Origin: Vanessa cardui
Lineage: Eukaryota > Arthropoda > Insecta > Lepidoptera > Nymphalidae
Direction: 5' to 3'
Assembly (NCBI RefSeq): GCF_905220365.1
Contig: NC_061138.1
Coordinates: 1,116,001-1,180,000 of the forward strand
Length of the DNA: 64,000 nt
Below are positions 33,303 through 46,201 of this stretch, piece after piece. A model generated the notes under the pieces. The model worked only from the letters and a program-made list of their open reading frames with translations, ran no database searches and had not been told where the DNA came from. Position numbers and translations under genes: made by a program. Numbering within the stretch: the first letter of the stretch is position 1; each line of letters starts with the position of its first letter.

Positions 33303-33545
33303 GTACTTGCGACCTGTCCCGGCTTCGCACGGGATATTGTTACCTTATACATATATTTCCGACATGTTTGACAATAGTCAATCTTTTTTAACTTATTTCA
33401 ACAAAAAACTGTAAATAATTCATATACCTAAACCTTCCTTATGGATCCCTCTGTCTACTAGTAAACCCTTCATGAGTGTCCCTTCAGTAATTTTTGAATT
33501 TATCACGAACATACAGACAAACAGACGCGACGGGGCGACATTGTT
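33303..33545 (-). mobile_element. HEL-D-related element or chimera
   Basis: The left end reads 'TTGCGACCTGTCCCGGCTTC', the reverse of the HEL-D terminus but with CAAG in place of CTAG. The inside ('CCTTCCTTATGGATCCCTCT', 'CATACAGACAAACAGACGCG') differs from the main family, so this may be a related subfamily. Confidence 0.45.
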
Positions 33546-34479
33546 TAATACAGTGTAGTGATGACCTGGTTCATAGTCAAACGTTCAGTTACATGTATTA
33601 AAACATTTATAATAAATGGTTTTTTGATATTCAACGCGTAGAACCCTAAAAGTATTCTCTATTTGGATCAGACCCTCTTTTCACAGCTCGTAAATAAGCA
33701 TCAACTTAAGACCTAAGTGTCGATTCAATTCCAATGAGGCGCGATGGAAATTAATTCCGCTGGTCATTAGCATCGCTCGCTGGATTCCAATATGGTTTTA
33801 TCGTACCGGCTCATAAACCCTTCAGTCACTTTATGTAGACTTACGTATATAGCAGGTATTAGTTGCTTAATTTCCAGCGTGAGTTTTCCGCTAGATGTAA
33901 CTTTCTAACTTACCAACATCCTGTGCTAATTTTTACAATTCAATTAGGCTTGCAACCTGTTTTCTATTAAGCAAACGCTAAACAAATGTCAATCTCTATC
34001 GAAATTCATCAGTTTTATTCATTTCTCCTATGTGTGAGAATTTTATCCAAAACATTGAGGATTCCTAACGATGAAATCCTATACTAAACTCTCCCATATA
34101 ACATAAAAATTATTGTATATTGTTGTTAAAGACAATGAACATGAACCCAAGAGACCAATACCTAACGCCAATATTAGGAACTGAAATTTTATGTCCCTTA
34201 GGAATGTAATTAGCTAATTCACACAATTCTTTGGCCGTATAATATAGAATATGATGACTGGAAAAGGCCATACAAACAAGGATATTGGTAAGAAATATAA
34301 ATCAGAACATTGTTTATTCAAGAAGGCTCATCGAATCAGAAAAGCTAGCTACTTCAGAGTGTAGTTACTACCTTGAAGCACTATCAAGAAATTCAGTGGT
34401 TTCCCTTTTGGATAAATTACATAAAGAAATTGATAAAATTAAATTCCTCATTTGCGTGATAAACAATCAATACTTTCTC
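33546..34479. other. Unique DNA with a GC-richer stretch at 33710-33830
   Basis: No ORF or repeat is recognised. The GC-richer stretch ('GAGGCGCGATGGAAATTAAT', 'CATCGCTCGCTGGATTCC') could be conserved noncoding DNA, which only comparison could show. Confidence 0.35.
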
Positions 34480-34715
34480 CATGATTGCTGTAAACCTCAC
34501 TGCGTATTGAAGGGAAGTTTTTTGTTCCATTTTTATGCCAACTTTGATGCTCCAATATGGATAAGTGGATACCCCGAAGACTTCAATCCGACACAGGAGA
34601 TTTCTTCGCGATGTTTTCCTTTAAAACTGAGAACCAGAAAATGAAACATAAATTAAACACGTGAAATTTTAGTAGCACTCGATTGGTTTTGAATCCTCAA
34701 TTATTGTTTTCTAAC
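34480..34715 (-). repeat. Old SINE-B copy
   Basis: 'GATGCTCCAATATGGATAAG', 'CGCGATGTTTTCCTTTAAAA' and 'GGTTTTGAATCCTCAATTAT' keep SINE-B order in reverse. The longest open frame of the window (34285-34644, 119 codons) runs through it and is not a gene. Confidence 0.6.
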
Positions 34716-35497
34716 TCTAGTTTCGTAACAGCCTCAATTTAAAAAATCACTGTATTTGGGAGCGAAAAATTAGCCTTCTTTGGCCCAGAACTCAATCGTT
34801 TTTTTATCGATAATCTTAACTTACATCTTAGTATGTATTTTCACATTTAAATTCGGAAAAGAAGGAATGATATTTTTCACATTTCATTATTCCAACTTGG
34901 AATTATATATTATTATTTTGCTTCATAATTAATTAATAGTAACTTACCGATAAAGAAGATACACAAAAAGTGCAAAGTAAGAAATAAAATTCATTAATAT
35001 TTCAAGTAGAAATGACCTAACTTCCACAGTATTGTCGTATACATAAACAAATACCGCCGACCGCCACCTCATGCATTGAACTGCCAATCAAACTTTTGCA
35101 TTTATTCGTAATACGTCCACAATTTAAATTGAAATCAGAGGTTACGAACTACACTTTTATATTTAAAATGTTTCATCATTCCATTCGTCATCGTTTATTA
35201 TGAGTGTGAAAGTATTTGTTTGTTCTACTTTTTACTATACTATCGAGTGTATACGATTTCCGCCTTCTATTATATGTATGTTTATCCATCCATAATATGA
35301 CTTAACTAATTGGTTGTAGCTATGTAACTTCATCAATATGAAACCTAAAGTACGGTACTTATATCTAGGTATATATTTCTTAATAATGCCCAGCTTAAGT
35401 AGATTTAAATAAAGATTAGCTTTGTAAGCAAACGTATATCAATATATATATATTATAGATACTAATTTTCTCGTTGGTGTAGTAAAACATGTACACA
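34716..35497. other. Unique AT-rich DNA
   Basis: Nothing recognised. Confidence 0.5.
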
Positions 35498-35612
35498 CAT
35501 GTACATTTCGAACCGCGGTTAGATTTACTTTTAATAAAGTTCTCTAAAATGACAATTCATAAGTGCTTGGAAAAGCGTGTTTGTATAAAGTTTACTTTCA
35601 TTTGATTTGAAT
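35498..35612 (+). repeat. LINE 3' tail, diverged
   Basis: 'TTTCGAACCGCGGTTAGATT', 'AAATGACAATTCATAAGTGC' and the tail 'TTTCATTTGATTTGAATTGA' match the 28.9-kb LINE end. Confidence 0.7.
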
Positions 35613-36494
35613 TGAACAATGTTATTGTTTTTTGTGTTGTTTCTCTAGATTGTTTGAAATATAAATTTAAAATTTTAGCAAAATAAAATTAAGCTATAGA
35701 GCAGCCAGTAAATTAAAGTTATATGATGACATTTTATCACACCGTATTTGCATCTAGTAGAATTTTTTTTTCATTGAGTTAATATATTAAATTATTCAAT
35801 AGACTATCCTTTATTATTCTTTTTAATTGTCTATATAACTAATATATTTTTTCAATCTATTTTACTCAGCCTGTATATGTATTACTTTTATACGTGGGTT
35901 TATTTTAATTATTATTGTACCGCTTTCACGTATCAGGCATACATATTAAAGTTTGTCTGGAATATGATGTAACATTATGACCTATGGGCCTAACTTTTTC
36001 AACTAGTTCAATAAACTGAAAAAATATATACGAGAAATATGCGAAGATTAATTAAATAAATTTCGTATGTCATAGTTTTTAAACGTTTTAATTTTGTATA
36101 TAAAAATGTAATATTTGACGCACAATAATAAATTATATATTGATAAATAAATAACAAAAAGCCTACCCAGATAGGAGATAGGAAGTCACAGCACTGGCAC
36201 CAGATAGTGCGCCGGCGAATTCACTAAAGACTAACATTTTAGCGAGCAAGTCGGAGATGTTTATCTCCAAGCGCGTCCCATGGGTAAGGATCGGCATGCG
36301 TTGGGTTACGGAAGACTCTGATAGCTTTATGTTACTAGGATTTTATCTTATGATGAATAGTAAGGTTTGCAATTAAATGGAAATTGGAAGGAATTTGCTT
36401 CAAATTATGGCGTATTGGTATACATTTTATTTGATTTTCTTATTATTGAGTTAATTTACAATTACATCTAAAATTGGATTTTTGTCATTCATTA
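35613..36494. other. Unique DNA with an isolated GC-rich patch at 36165-36320
   Basis: The patch is open on both strands. The plus strand gives SEMFISKRVPWVRIGMRW and the minus strand MPILTHGTRLEINISDLLAK. Its base composition differs sharply from its flanks. I do not recognise it; a transposon coding fragment is the likeliest explanation. Confidence 0.35.
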
Positions 36495-36722
36495 TCATTA
36501 CATAGTATAAAACAAAGTAGCTTACCGCTATCCCTATGTATACTCAGATCTTTCAAATTACGCAACGGAATTAGATGATTTATTTTGGTTTTTTTAATAC
36601 ATAGAGTGATTCGAGAGGAAGGATTTTTGCATATATAATATGAACAATAGAGGAAAAAAACAAGAAAAATCTTTTGTAAATGTAGTACATTGCACTCGTG
36701 CGAAGCCGGGACGGGTAGCTAG
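36495..36722 (+). mobile_element. HEL-D Helitron-like element, full length
   Basis: Starts A^TCATTACATAGTATAAAA and ends 'CTCGTGCGAAGCCGGGACGG', then GTAGCTAG^T. Both termini are present. Confidence 0.88.
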
Positions 36723-37420
36723 TAACGGAAATAAAATTCTTCCTTTTAAAAAATGATAGTGCACTAGTTATATAATATTAATAAACTGGCAAATAAATGA
36801 TATTTAAATTCTTTAATTGATTTAAATTTCTAAGTATGAGATATTCTGTCAAAAAATATTACCTATATTTCTTTATCTTTTTAAAGATATTATTTAAATG
36901 AAAACAATTATGACATCGTTTAAAAGTTAAATTCATTAAAGATTTTTATGACGATTTTATTTGGAACAATAATATATTAATTTGTAATATTAAAGCCACC
37001 AAACGTTCATAAACAGATCGTTATCAGAGCATTGTTTAAATAAACTTTTAACGTCTTTTAAATCGCTCATAATATTAATTATCGTAAAAAAAATATGATT
37101 ACATTTTATGGTAAGTAGTATTTTATATGTGAAATAAACGGCTTAAGAAATTTAACGCCATTTAATTATTTATTTAAAGCCACATTAGCAATTATGTTAT
37201 TATATTAAATATAAGGTATACGTTTGATAAAAAAGGATTAATCTGTGAAATACCCACTCATGGTGTAAAACCAAAGATTTAGAGCATATTCCACCAGGTT
37301 GCTCCAACTTACTCATTTGAGCATTAAAAGCATTTGCGTAGTCACGAAGAAATAGAGTTTGAAGATAATAAAACTTGTAGAAACGATAAATAATGATTAT
37401 GTTTTATTAATATAAGTAAA
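36723..37420. other. Unique AT-rich DNA
   Basis: Nothing recognised. Confidence 0.5.
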
Positions 37421-37645
37421 CCCCCCCCCCCATTGTATATTCTACCCCCTAAGGGTTTATACAGTAAAAGGTAAGTGAAGCAGTGTGATTACAGATACCA
37501 GGGATATAACAGTTTTTATAGTTCCCAAGTTTTATGATCTATTCAATGGAGCGTATTTCCTAAATCGCCAGACCTATGGGCAGTGGTGACCATTTATCAT
37601 CAGGTGACATGTTTGCAGACCGCTTTCATATTTCATAAAAAATAA
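37421..37645 (+). repeat. Old SINE-A copy preceded by a C11 run
   Basis: After the C-run at 37421-37431, 'GTATATTCTACCCCCTAAGG', 'GTAAGTGAAGCAGTGTGATT', 'TAGTTCCCAAG' and 'GGGCAGTGGTGACCATTTAT' follow SINE-A order. Confidence 0.7.
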
Positions 37646-37699
37646 CCCATCTTTTTCTCAACAAACTCATCATCCACTTAAAAAGACAACGATGATAGA

Positions 37700-37975
37700 A
37701 AATGTTATTCCCACTGCTGGGCTAAGGCCTTCTCTACCTTTGGGGAAGTTTGTACTATATTCCACTATGCTGCTCCAATAAGGGTTGATGGATAACGTAA
37801 GATTGTAAATTATAACGTAACGAATTTCAGTGAAATCAGAGATCTGCAGGTTTGCTCACGATGTTTTTCGTCGTTAAGCAAGAGATTACTTGTATATAAA
37901 CACAATTTTCAAATATGTGAATTTTGCTTACTTTGGGTTTTGATTCTGCAATAATTGCTCAAGATTTACATTTTC
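37700..37975 (-). repeat. Diverged SINE-B copy
   Basis: 'TTCCCACTGCTGGGCTAAGG', 'CTGCTCCAATAAGGGTTGAT' and 'GCTCACGATGTTTTTCGTCG' keep SINE-B order in reverse. Box B is damaged. Confidence 0.82.
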
Positions 37976-38104
37976 GACTACACGACAAATGCAAATTATA
38001 AATTTTCCGAATTTTCGAAAAGTGGGTTCTAAATAAAAAATACTTTATTTTAGTTTAAGAAGACTTTTACACCTTCGACTCTTCATTTTACAGATTATTT
38101 TTTT

Positions 38105-38317
38105 GACGACATCCATGGTCGAGTGGTGTGTACACCGGTTTCCATGGGTACGCCACTCCGAGATCCCGGGTTCGATTCCCGGCCGAGTCGATGTAGATAA
38201 TAATTAATTTTCTATGTTGTCTCGGGTCTGGGTGTTTGTGGTACTTTCGTTACTTCTGATTTTCCATAACACCACTTTAGCTACTTACATTGGGATCAGA
38301 ATAATGTATGTGATGTT
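38105..38317 (+). repeat. SINE-C, well-preserved copy
   Basis: Head 'GACATCCATGGTCGAGTGG', perfect box B, and a body to 'GTATGTGATGTTGAG'. A ten-base deletion is seen at 'AACACCACTTTAG'. Confidence 0.93.
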
Positions 38318-41300
38318 GAGATTATATATATGTATATGAGACATATAACATAATTGTCAAAATATAATTCATACATACGTTATTTGAAAAAGTATCTTCT
38401 GAATTAGTATTCGGTTCTTTTTCATAAACTATTTCTCACAAGGATTTATAATTTACCGTAGAATATTAGGTAGCATTTATATATATTTTTTTAAAACGAA
38501 TTATTTTCGTAGTACATCTATAAATTCAATAACAATCCATTCATAATATTGATTGACGACGTTTTTAATATATAAAGAAGATACATCGTCTTTAATGAAC
38601 GCTGCTAAATGAAATCCACAATCCAATTTCATCGAGTCTTGTCGTCCTACCATTTCGGCGTGAAACTCAATTTGGTAAATGTCAATTGTAGTGTCAATAA
38701 AATCACATTTAAATGTTTTTCAATTAACATTATCTCACGATTTTAATTACGCGCCTCTGACGTGATATCCTGTTCATACATGCATTTTTAAGAGCGATTA
38801 TTTAAAATCCGTCAATATGCATGTTTATCGATATGGCTGCGTTGTTAGGTGCGTTTTTTATTTAACATCATCATGTTTTCTGCTAATTAAACTATATAAT
38901 TGGAGGTGTATTATTATTTTGTTGTTTAATGATGTGTGTGATAAAATTATAGATATCTACCAATAATTAAAGTTATAGAATGTCTGATTGTCACAGCCTG
39001 AACTGGTGGTACTTACATGTACTTTCGCTCAGAAATTGTTCGAAATCTATATCTTAAAGTGAGCACAAAACATTTGAAAATGAAAACTAATTATTATTAA
39101 TACAAGAAACGTTGAAATCATTAAGATTCATTAAAGATACTTTGGATACTTTACAGATAGTTTTTAAAGCTTGTATCTTAATAAAAATTGGACACATATA
39201 AACTTAATTTTTAAAAGAGGATACATGTATACTTACTTTTTTTTAAAAGACATCAAGCAGATCATTGAGCAACTAGATCATCTTGTAGTCAAGGTTATTA
39301 GTGATAAGGTATTTTAATAGAGATACATTTTAAGTACAGATACCTTATTTTTTAATCAATGTTGCATGATATGATATTGTAATATCATTATCATATACCG
39401 TCTTTTACACTGATCTATTTGGTAGTATACCTCTTGCCTTAGTATTACCTGGCTAGGATGAGCATAAATACTTTGAAATATATTGATTGTTTTATCATAC
39501 CTATCAGTAGCCTCATAATTGTATACATCATCGTGTATTTCTTTAAAATTATGAATGTGAGTCAAAGTTTGTATATTTCTTTGTTACAGTTTCACTTCTA
39601 AACTCCTGAACCGATGCGATGCGCATAGGAAAGCATAAAGGGTACCAAACACTGGTACCCCGTATTTAACTCTTATCTACGAGTTCCTCGAGGTATTATA
39701 CTTCCACGAATAATAAACATGATTAGGAACATCAGTATTTTAAGTTTATTTTAAATCACGAATGTAAAATCTTATGTAAATAAATTATACAAACAAACAG
39801 CAAAATTAGGACACGATTACTGTACTTAATAACAAACGGCACATATACCAAGATATCTGTAATAGGAACACATTTTAGAATCTTATACAAACGTGAATGA
39901 GAAACAAATCACAGTGCCAACATTATCTCAGGCTATTCAGCGATTCGCTAAAGGAAACTTAGAAAACAATGTTCATTAAACGAATACCAAAGCAAGGAGT
40001 CGTTCCAATAATTGCTTGCCTCCATTTAGACGTAGCATAAACCATTGAATCGAACAATTTGTCGGTGCACCCTTTAGGAGTTGCGTTTAAGAGACATTTC
40101 CAAGGCTCCTCTTAGAACGCTCTGTTACCTCGTTAGTTATCTTACCATGCCACTAAATAATTGTAGCAAACCTTACAGAGATCCAACAATCCAAATTCAA
40201 TCTTAGCGTCATCACTGTAAAGTTGACTTTGATTCGAATTAAAAGCATCCACTGAGAAGATGATAAAAATTCTGTCTTAATCAATGGTAATAGAATCGAA
40301 TATGAAACACGAGATTTATATTTTTATGACTTGTATACTTTAAATGATTTTCAATCTTACGCTGAAGATAATAAGATTGTAAATGATAAGGATTCAACTG
40401 GTGGAGTTTTAATACACCGCGTTGTACGGAAGCATGGCAATTTAACTGTCCACAGTCTTTATTTATCGGTCTACGGTGATATATGTACAGATAAATGATG
40501 GTATAAATTAAATAGTTGTATCGAAGGTATTTGTAATTGTTTTTTCGTTTTACTAAAAGACATTAAACAAGATGTAAAGGACTCCTTATTTATTATCTAT
40601 TACTAGAACAAGACATACCGATATTCAACGCAACGTCGTCTGCGGAAAGTTAAATAAATATAATTGTGCATTTTCAATGTGATACATACATGTTTTTTAA
40701 GTAAGCTATTTGGCGTACATCTTCTAAAACACTAAACAAAGTACAATTATCAAATATAGCCGTTTATTTAAGTGTTCATTGGTCGGTGATAAGCCATGAT
40801 ATAGAGGGAATATGCAATCTGATTGAAGCAAAATTAGTTAATCTGACTATGACCAGCATTTAAAACGCAAAGTTAATGTACTTTGAAGAAAAATAACTTG
40901 AAGGGGATGATTGGGTGATGTGATGATTAAGGGCGTGGAATGCATTTGTAAAATACTCTCACTGAATCGTAAGTTTTTATGTTGTATTCCGCTAAATTGT
41001 ACCTATTTTTTTTAAATCAATAAACATATAAAAATAACTATAGATTAAAATAGCTAATGTACTCACGTGAATTGATTGTAGTTATTCATTATATTTATGC
41101 TTTAGTTGTGAAAAATATATAGCGAAGAATATAGATTCATTTGATCTTTTATCAAATTTTCGCTCCATTACAATTAGATTCACAACCCCATAGTAGAAAC
41201 ATTTCGTATAATCTTGAAACCGAAATATTTAATTCTTAGAGTTTGATCATTTTCTTTCAAAAAACGTGAGATCAAGAAATAAAACATAATTAAAAATGAA

Positions 41301-41690
41301 TTAAAAAAAACATTTAATTTATGTAATTTAAAGGGAAACACATTTTTTACCATCAAGGTGTGAACATTATTATTACTCAGCTGATAGGGCACAAAGTTTA
41401 TTTACCAATAAAGTTACAAAGTTAAAAAAGCAATAAATCGTAATCAATATCAAAGGCATTAATGTCCCCAATTAAATAATCGTAAATATAAAACGATAAT
41501 TTTATATAAAATATACGTTTAGCGCGAGCAACATTATTTATTGATAGAAAACACATTACTCTTTCAACGGAAAAATATGGCCCTTGAAATGGACCGATAG
41601 TATTTGGTTCGGAACTTTTGATAGTTTGTAAAAAAGAACAAAATTCTTGATGAGATACGAGCCAAAGACTCGTGTAATATTATATAATTT
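38318..41690. other. Longest stretch without recognised features
   Basis: About 3.4 kb of AT-rich, apparently single-copy DNA. A perfect 8-bp stem with a 5-base loop (GGGTACCA-AACAC-TGGTACCC) lies at 39640-39660. The GC-richer part at 40010-40140 is unrecognised. The 69- and 70-codon minus-strand frames (39356-39565, 41180-41392) have no family likeness. Confidence 0.45.
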
Positions 41691-41892
41691 AACGATTGTT
41701 GTTCAAAAGGATATTTTATTCTTAAAAACTTATTTAGTCCTGATATTGTTCTACAAAATATGTCCAAGAATTTGCCATTAGCATCTGTTTGCATTATTGA
41801 CAAGGTTTTAACAATCATCATTCAAAAGTATAACTTATTATTAAAAAATAATGTAGTTCTAAATTTGTTCTACAAAATATGTACAAGAATTT
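41691..41892. repeat. Imperfect two-unit direct repeat, period about 120 bp
   Basis: 41691-41774 and 41810-41892 share 'TTGTTCTACAAAATATGT' and 'CAAGAATTT', and align over about 83 bp with many substitutions. An old tandem duplication is likely. Confidence 0.55.
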
Positions 41893-43487
41893 TATTGGTT
41901 TTGTACTTCTCTGACCCTGGAACATTAAGCCTTTTGATAACGCGATATGTTTTGAGCATGCTGTCGTAACTGGGTGAGCTTCCGGATAATCTCAACAGAA
42001 CCATTGCCCATGAGGGCCGATAGTGGTTTTTATGGAACGGGGCTGTATGTGCCTTTAAAGCACCCATGACTCATTGCATCAACGAAGTCTACTCTTTATG
42101 TGACTTTTTACGCTTTTGGTCTTTTTATTATTTAATAAAAGTAAGGATATGTATTGTTTAGTAAATTATTCATTGTTTATAAAATTACGATGAGGGCAAT
42201 GATGGAACTACGTAGTTCACGTAGTTTCATCCGTATGTGTTGCACATAAATTTAATGATCGTCGCAAATGTTCTAGTACTTAAGTTTTTATACTAAAGTG
42301 TATTTTCTTATTTCTGTTATTATTTAACTTAATGCAAAAGTTTACTTTAATATACATATTATTATATTAAAAAAAATGTTGAGTTTACATGTACATATAA
42401 AATCGATTAATGAAGAAATAAATATATGTATTTACGCAAAGTAAATCTGCTGTGATGTATTTGTAATTATTTAAAATGTGAAAAAAAAAACGAAAAATAA
42501 GAACTCCTGTTTAATACGACGTAGTCGAAATGACGAAGATTAGTAGAGAGTGAGATTAGTGTAAGAGAATAGAATTTTGGATGAAACAATCATAAAATTC
42601 AAAAACAAAAGATTAACTCAAATTTTGAGTCATATCATTAGAGCCGTTTCCGAGAAGCACGAAATAACATTACATACGTACAAGAATTGGTCATTAAATA
42701 TTGTAACATAAGATATAATAGATATCAAGATAAGCAATTCACATATCAACACGCATCAAAGAACATAAACAGACAAATAGATCCACATTCCGAAATATTT
42801 TTCCGTAATTATAATCATAAAAACAATTATCTTTAATAGCTAGCGTGGACTGAATTTAACTAATAGCTGGAAACGTGGTATATGAATTAATCGATCTTGT
42901 GCGTCGGTCTTATCTTGTAGTGTCTCTGTATCACCTTAATTAGAAGTTTTTACTAGAACGAGCTCTGGATAGAAGAAAAACATTCCACATTGGTATGCCA
43001 TTGATCTCTGGTTTAAGAGATTAAGTTTGAGACGCACAGCGATATTGGTGAGCGCAGAGTGATCTCTTAGATGTACTATCATTTCTGCAACTGTTATTTT
43101 ATGTAAATAATTATAAGTTTGATTCTAGTCTCACCCTTATTTACTATCAGAGGCAAGTGGACTTCATTTTTAATTAGGCGCTAGTAGCTATTGCAATCTG
43201 TCTCTCTGGCTATCTGGACTCCACTGGCGGAACTGAATCTTACTCTATTGTGTTAGATATCCCTAGAAATATATATTTACGCACTTCTCATGAAATGGGT
43301 ATGTGGGACTCGCCAACGCTGAGTGCGACTCTTCGAGTGGCAACACAGTATGGCTTACGTATCATACCGTATCGCTTCTAGGATTATCCCAACTATGTGT
43401 GCCTATAAGCTAAAGGATTTGCCGTAGAACAAAGTACTCGTTCTTCCCTCGGCGACGCCTACAACCAGGGAGAATAGGTTTGTTCAT
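41893..43487. other. Unique DNA with GC-richer patches at 41920-42070 and 43150-43470
   Basis: The minus strand is open for 65 codons at 42067-41870 (starting MGALKAHTAPFHKNHYRPSW). The 43.2-43.5 kb patch has no long frame. Neither is recognised. They may be transposon fragments or conserved noncoding DNA. Confidence 0.3.
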
Positions 43488-43712
43488 AATATAGGTTGGC
43501 GGACGAGCATATGGGCCACCTGATGGTAAGTGGTCACCATTACCCATAGATAATGACACAGTAAGAAATATTAACTATTCCATACATCGTCAATGTGCCA
43601 CCAACCTTGGGAACTAAGATGTTATGTCCCTTGTGCTTGTAGTTACACTGGCTCACTCACCCTTCAAAGCGGAACACAACAATACTGATTACTGTTATTT
43701 GGCGGTAGAATA
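43488..43712 (-). repeat. SINE-A copy lacking its 5' end
   Basis: 'TATAGGTTGGCGGACGAGCA' to 'TTTGGCGGTAGAATAACTG' in reverse. The terminal 55 bp are missing. Confidence 0.93.
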
Positions 43713-44464
43713 ACTGTTTAATGATGTTTATCTGTGTGAATATTTCGTGAATAATTATAAGATCTTATGTATTGAAGTATGTCTTATTAAGTTTTTCTCT
43801 TAAGAACCTTTGTCTGACATCAAAGAATAATTCCTCTAGTAACTTGGACCATGGACTGAGAGATCATTTTTATACATTATCAAGCCTCAAGTGTCGATGT
43901 TCTTGTTTCAAGGGAACAATGTGGTGTGAAATATTTTCATTCACATAAAGTAACGCTGGACCGTCACCACTGAACGTCAATTTGTTACAACGTTCGCTCA
44001 CAGATTATAAATTACTGGTTTAATAAACGCTTCAAAATGTTATGGTTTATAGGAACGTGTAGGTGGTTTTTTTATGTCCTTTTTACTGATATCGTTATAT
44101 TTTATATGAGGTGATAAATCGCATTGTATGCAATGATTATAAGTTTTGAAATTTATATGATAAGAATTATAAGAACGAGTTATTATTGAGTTTCATACTT
44201 GGATCTAAGGGTATTTATTTTCATGACAATAATTGCATATCTATTTTAAAAGGTTCACAGAAGCGAAGCTTTATACGGTTATTTAGGTAGTACCTCCAGA
44301 GCTTCTCTTTTTGGTTCTTCACTATTCTTACATTAATATTGCATTCTGGTAACATCAAAAGCACATTCGAGATTTTAGTATAACAGTAGGTAATTTAAGA
44401 AATTAGTGGACAAACTACTCTTGGGTTCATAAGCAATCTCCAATAATCTTCTAGCCATCAAGTC
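43713..44464. other. Unique AT-rich DNA
   Basis: Nothing recognised. Confidence 0.5.
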
Positions 44465-44625
44465 TACATCATCATCATCAGCCTTTTTTCGTCCACTGCT
44501 AGACATAGACCTCTCCAATTCCACGCCACTGTGATCGATCGCATCCAGTTTCTGCCGGAGCCGTCTTGCGTAAATCGTCACTCCACCGTGCCCGAGGACG
44601 TCCTACACTACGTTTGCTGAGACGC
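44465..44625 (-). pseudogene. RTE-type LINE ORF end with (GAT)n tail
   Basis: On the minus strand one frame reads RLSKRSVGRPRARWSDDL, then DRSQWRGIGEVYV, a stop where Q is expected, QWTKKG and stops. 'GRP..RW.DDL ... DR..W..LGE.YVQQWT..G' is the standard C-terminus of RTE-like reverse transcriptases in Lepidoptera. The plus-strand 'CATCATCATCATCAG' is the (GAT)n tail. The 68-codon minus-strand frame at 44375-44581 is in another frame. Confidence 0.75.
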
Positions 44626-45014
44626 CTATATCAAGCTTACAAGTACTTATTATTTGAACATTTTCCGAATCTTCGATGGCTTATACACAAAATTGATTCT
44701 TTCCTAATTAATTGACGACGTATCACATTTATTTTACGATCGGTATCAAACTATTAACAATCAATATTTCATCAAATACACTTAATATTAATGAGGCATT
44801 TTTAATTTAGCTTAAGGCGATCACGATAAATATGGGACACGAAAATTAATTAATTCTAATGATAAAGCCAAAGTGTATGTTTCACAATATTAAATAAAGC
44901 CTACGGATATATAAAGCTTAATTAATATTAATAGCTGAACCTGTGACTTTACCCGCGTGGTATTCAGTTAGTGACAATGATCCTTCAATACGTGACATTG
45001 TTTTAAAATAAAAC
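44626..45014. other. Unique AT-rich DNA
   Basis: Nothing recognised. Confidence 0.5.
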
Positions 45015-45297
45015 CCACTTTCCCACTGCGGGGCTAAAGTCTCCTCTCCCTTTGAGGAAAAGGTTTTGGAACATATTTCACCGCGCTGTTCCAATGCGGG
45101 TTGGTGGAATACACATGTGGCAGAATTTCTATGATGTTCCTTTCCTCACGATGTTCTCCTTCACCGCTGAGCGCGAGCAGCAAATTGCAAAGCACCACTG
45201 AATTGAATATTCAGTTGTGCTTGCCTTTGTTTGAATCCGCAATCATCGGTTAAGATGCACGCGTCCCAACCACCGGGCCATCTCGGTTCAACACTGA
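45015..45297 (-). repeat. SINE-B copy
   Basis: 'CTTTCCCACTGCGGGGCTAA' to 'CCACCGGGCCATCTCGG'. A small deletion removes the 'AATTAGACACATG' block. Confidence 0.92.
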
Positions 45298-46017
45298 AAA
45301 ATGTGCCCTATATTAAAGTGTGAATGAATAATACATAAATAGAAAGATAATTAGATAGTAGTAGGCACTAAGTAAGCATTTGTGAATTTAGCAATTGCTA
45401 ATTAACTATATTTAATTCTTAGAAAACGTAAGAACTTCGTACAATATTTCACAAGTGTAATTCGCTTCGTATCTCATATGTAAAGTGTTGAAAAATGCCA
45501 TACGTAATGAATATTAAAATTATATTAATTAATGTCACTTATCACTTTTCAAACTTTCGATCGTTAAATTCGGTGAGTTTCGAGTTTGATCTTCTAGAAT
45601 AACTACTGGTATCCATCGAATTATTTAATGTATTATATTATTTGTAGTATTTAGGTTAATTACCTGATTATAATTAAATACCTATTGATCCAAAGTCAGG
45701 GATTCTTCTCCAAGCTAGTCGTGAGATAGGTCAGACTATTTCCTATAATGCTGTGAAATATTTGCGTCCAATTAAACGCGAATAAATTGACGCCTCCCAT
45801 ATGGATATCAATAATACGGAACCTATAAAACAATTTGTGCGTACAATCAGGATTGTGACAAAGATTATAAAACGCAGACGTTGCAATTATCAAAAGAAAA
45901 ACCGAATTCAAACAAAATACTATTTCAAAACAAATTAATGTGCATTAAAAAAGTAAAAAAAATAATTTCGTATTCAAAATGTTTCTTAGAATTCTCCTAA
46001 GTAAAATGAAATGAAAA
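45298..46017. other. Unique AT-rich DNA
   Basis: Nothing recognised; the 71-codon minus-strand frame at 45696-45911 shows no domain. Confidence 0.45.
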
Positions 46018-46180
46018 ATATAATATAATATAATATAATATAATATAATATAATATAATATAATATAATATAATATAATATAATATAATATAATATAATA
46101 TAATATAATATAATATAATATAATATAATATAATATAATATAATATAATATAATATAATATAATATAATATAATATAATA
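46018..46180. repeat. (TAATA)n pentanucleotide array, about 32 perfect units
   Basis: 46021-46180 is an uninterrupted 160-bp run of the 5-bp unit. It is immediately followed by a 21-base perfect inverted repeat (46181-46201, AGCTATATAT-A-ATATATAGCT). Confidence 0.98.
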
Positions 46181-46201
46181 AGCTATATATAATATATAGC
46201 T

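Noticed and set aside
34285..34644. Longest open frame, 119 codons
   Set aside because: It reads through an old reversed SINE-B and shows no domain or codon bias.
39640..39660. Small perfect hairpins here and at 4423-4443 and 3239-3253 as possible RNA structures
   Set aside because: Stems of 7-8 bp are common in DNA of this length; there is no extended precursor-like stem.
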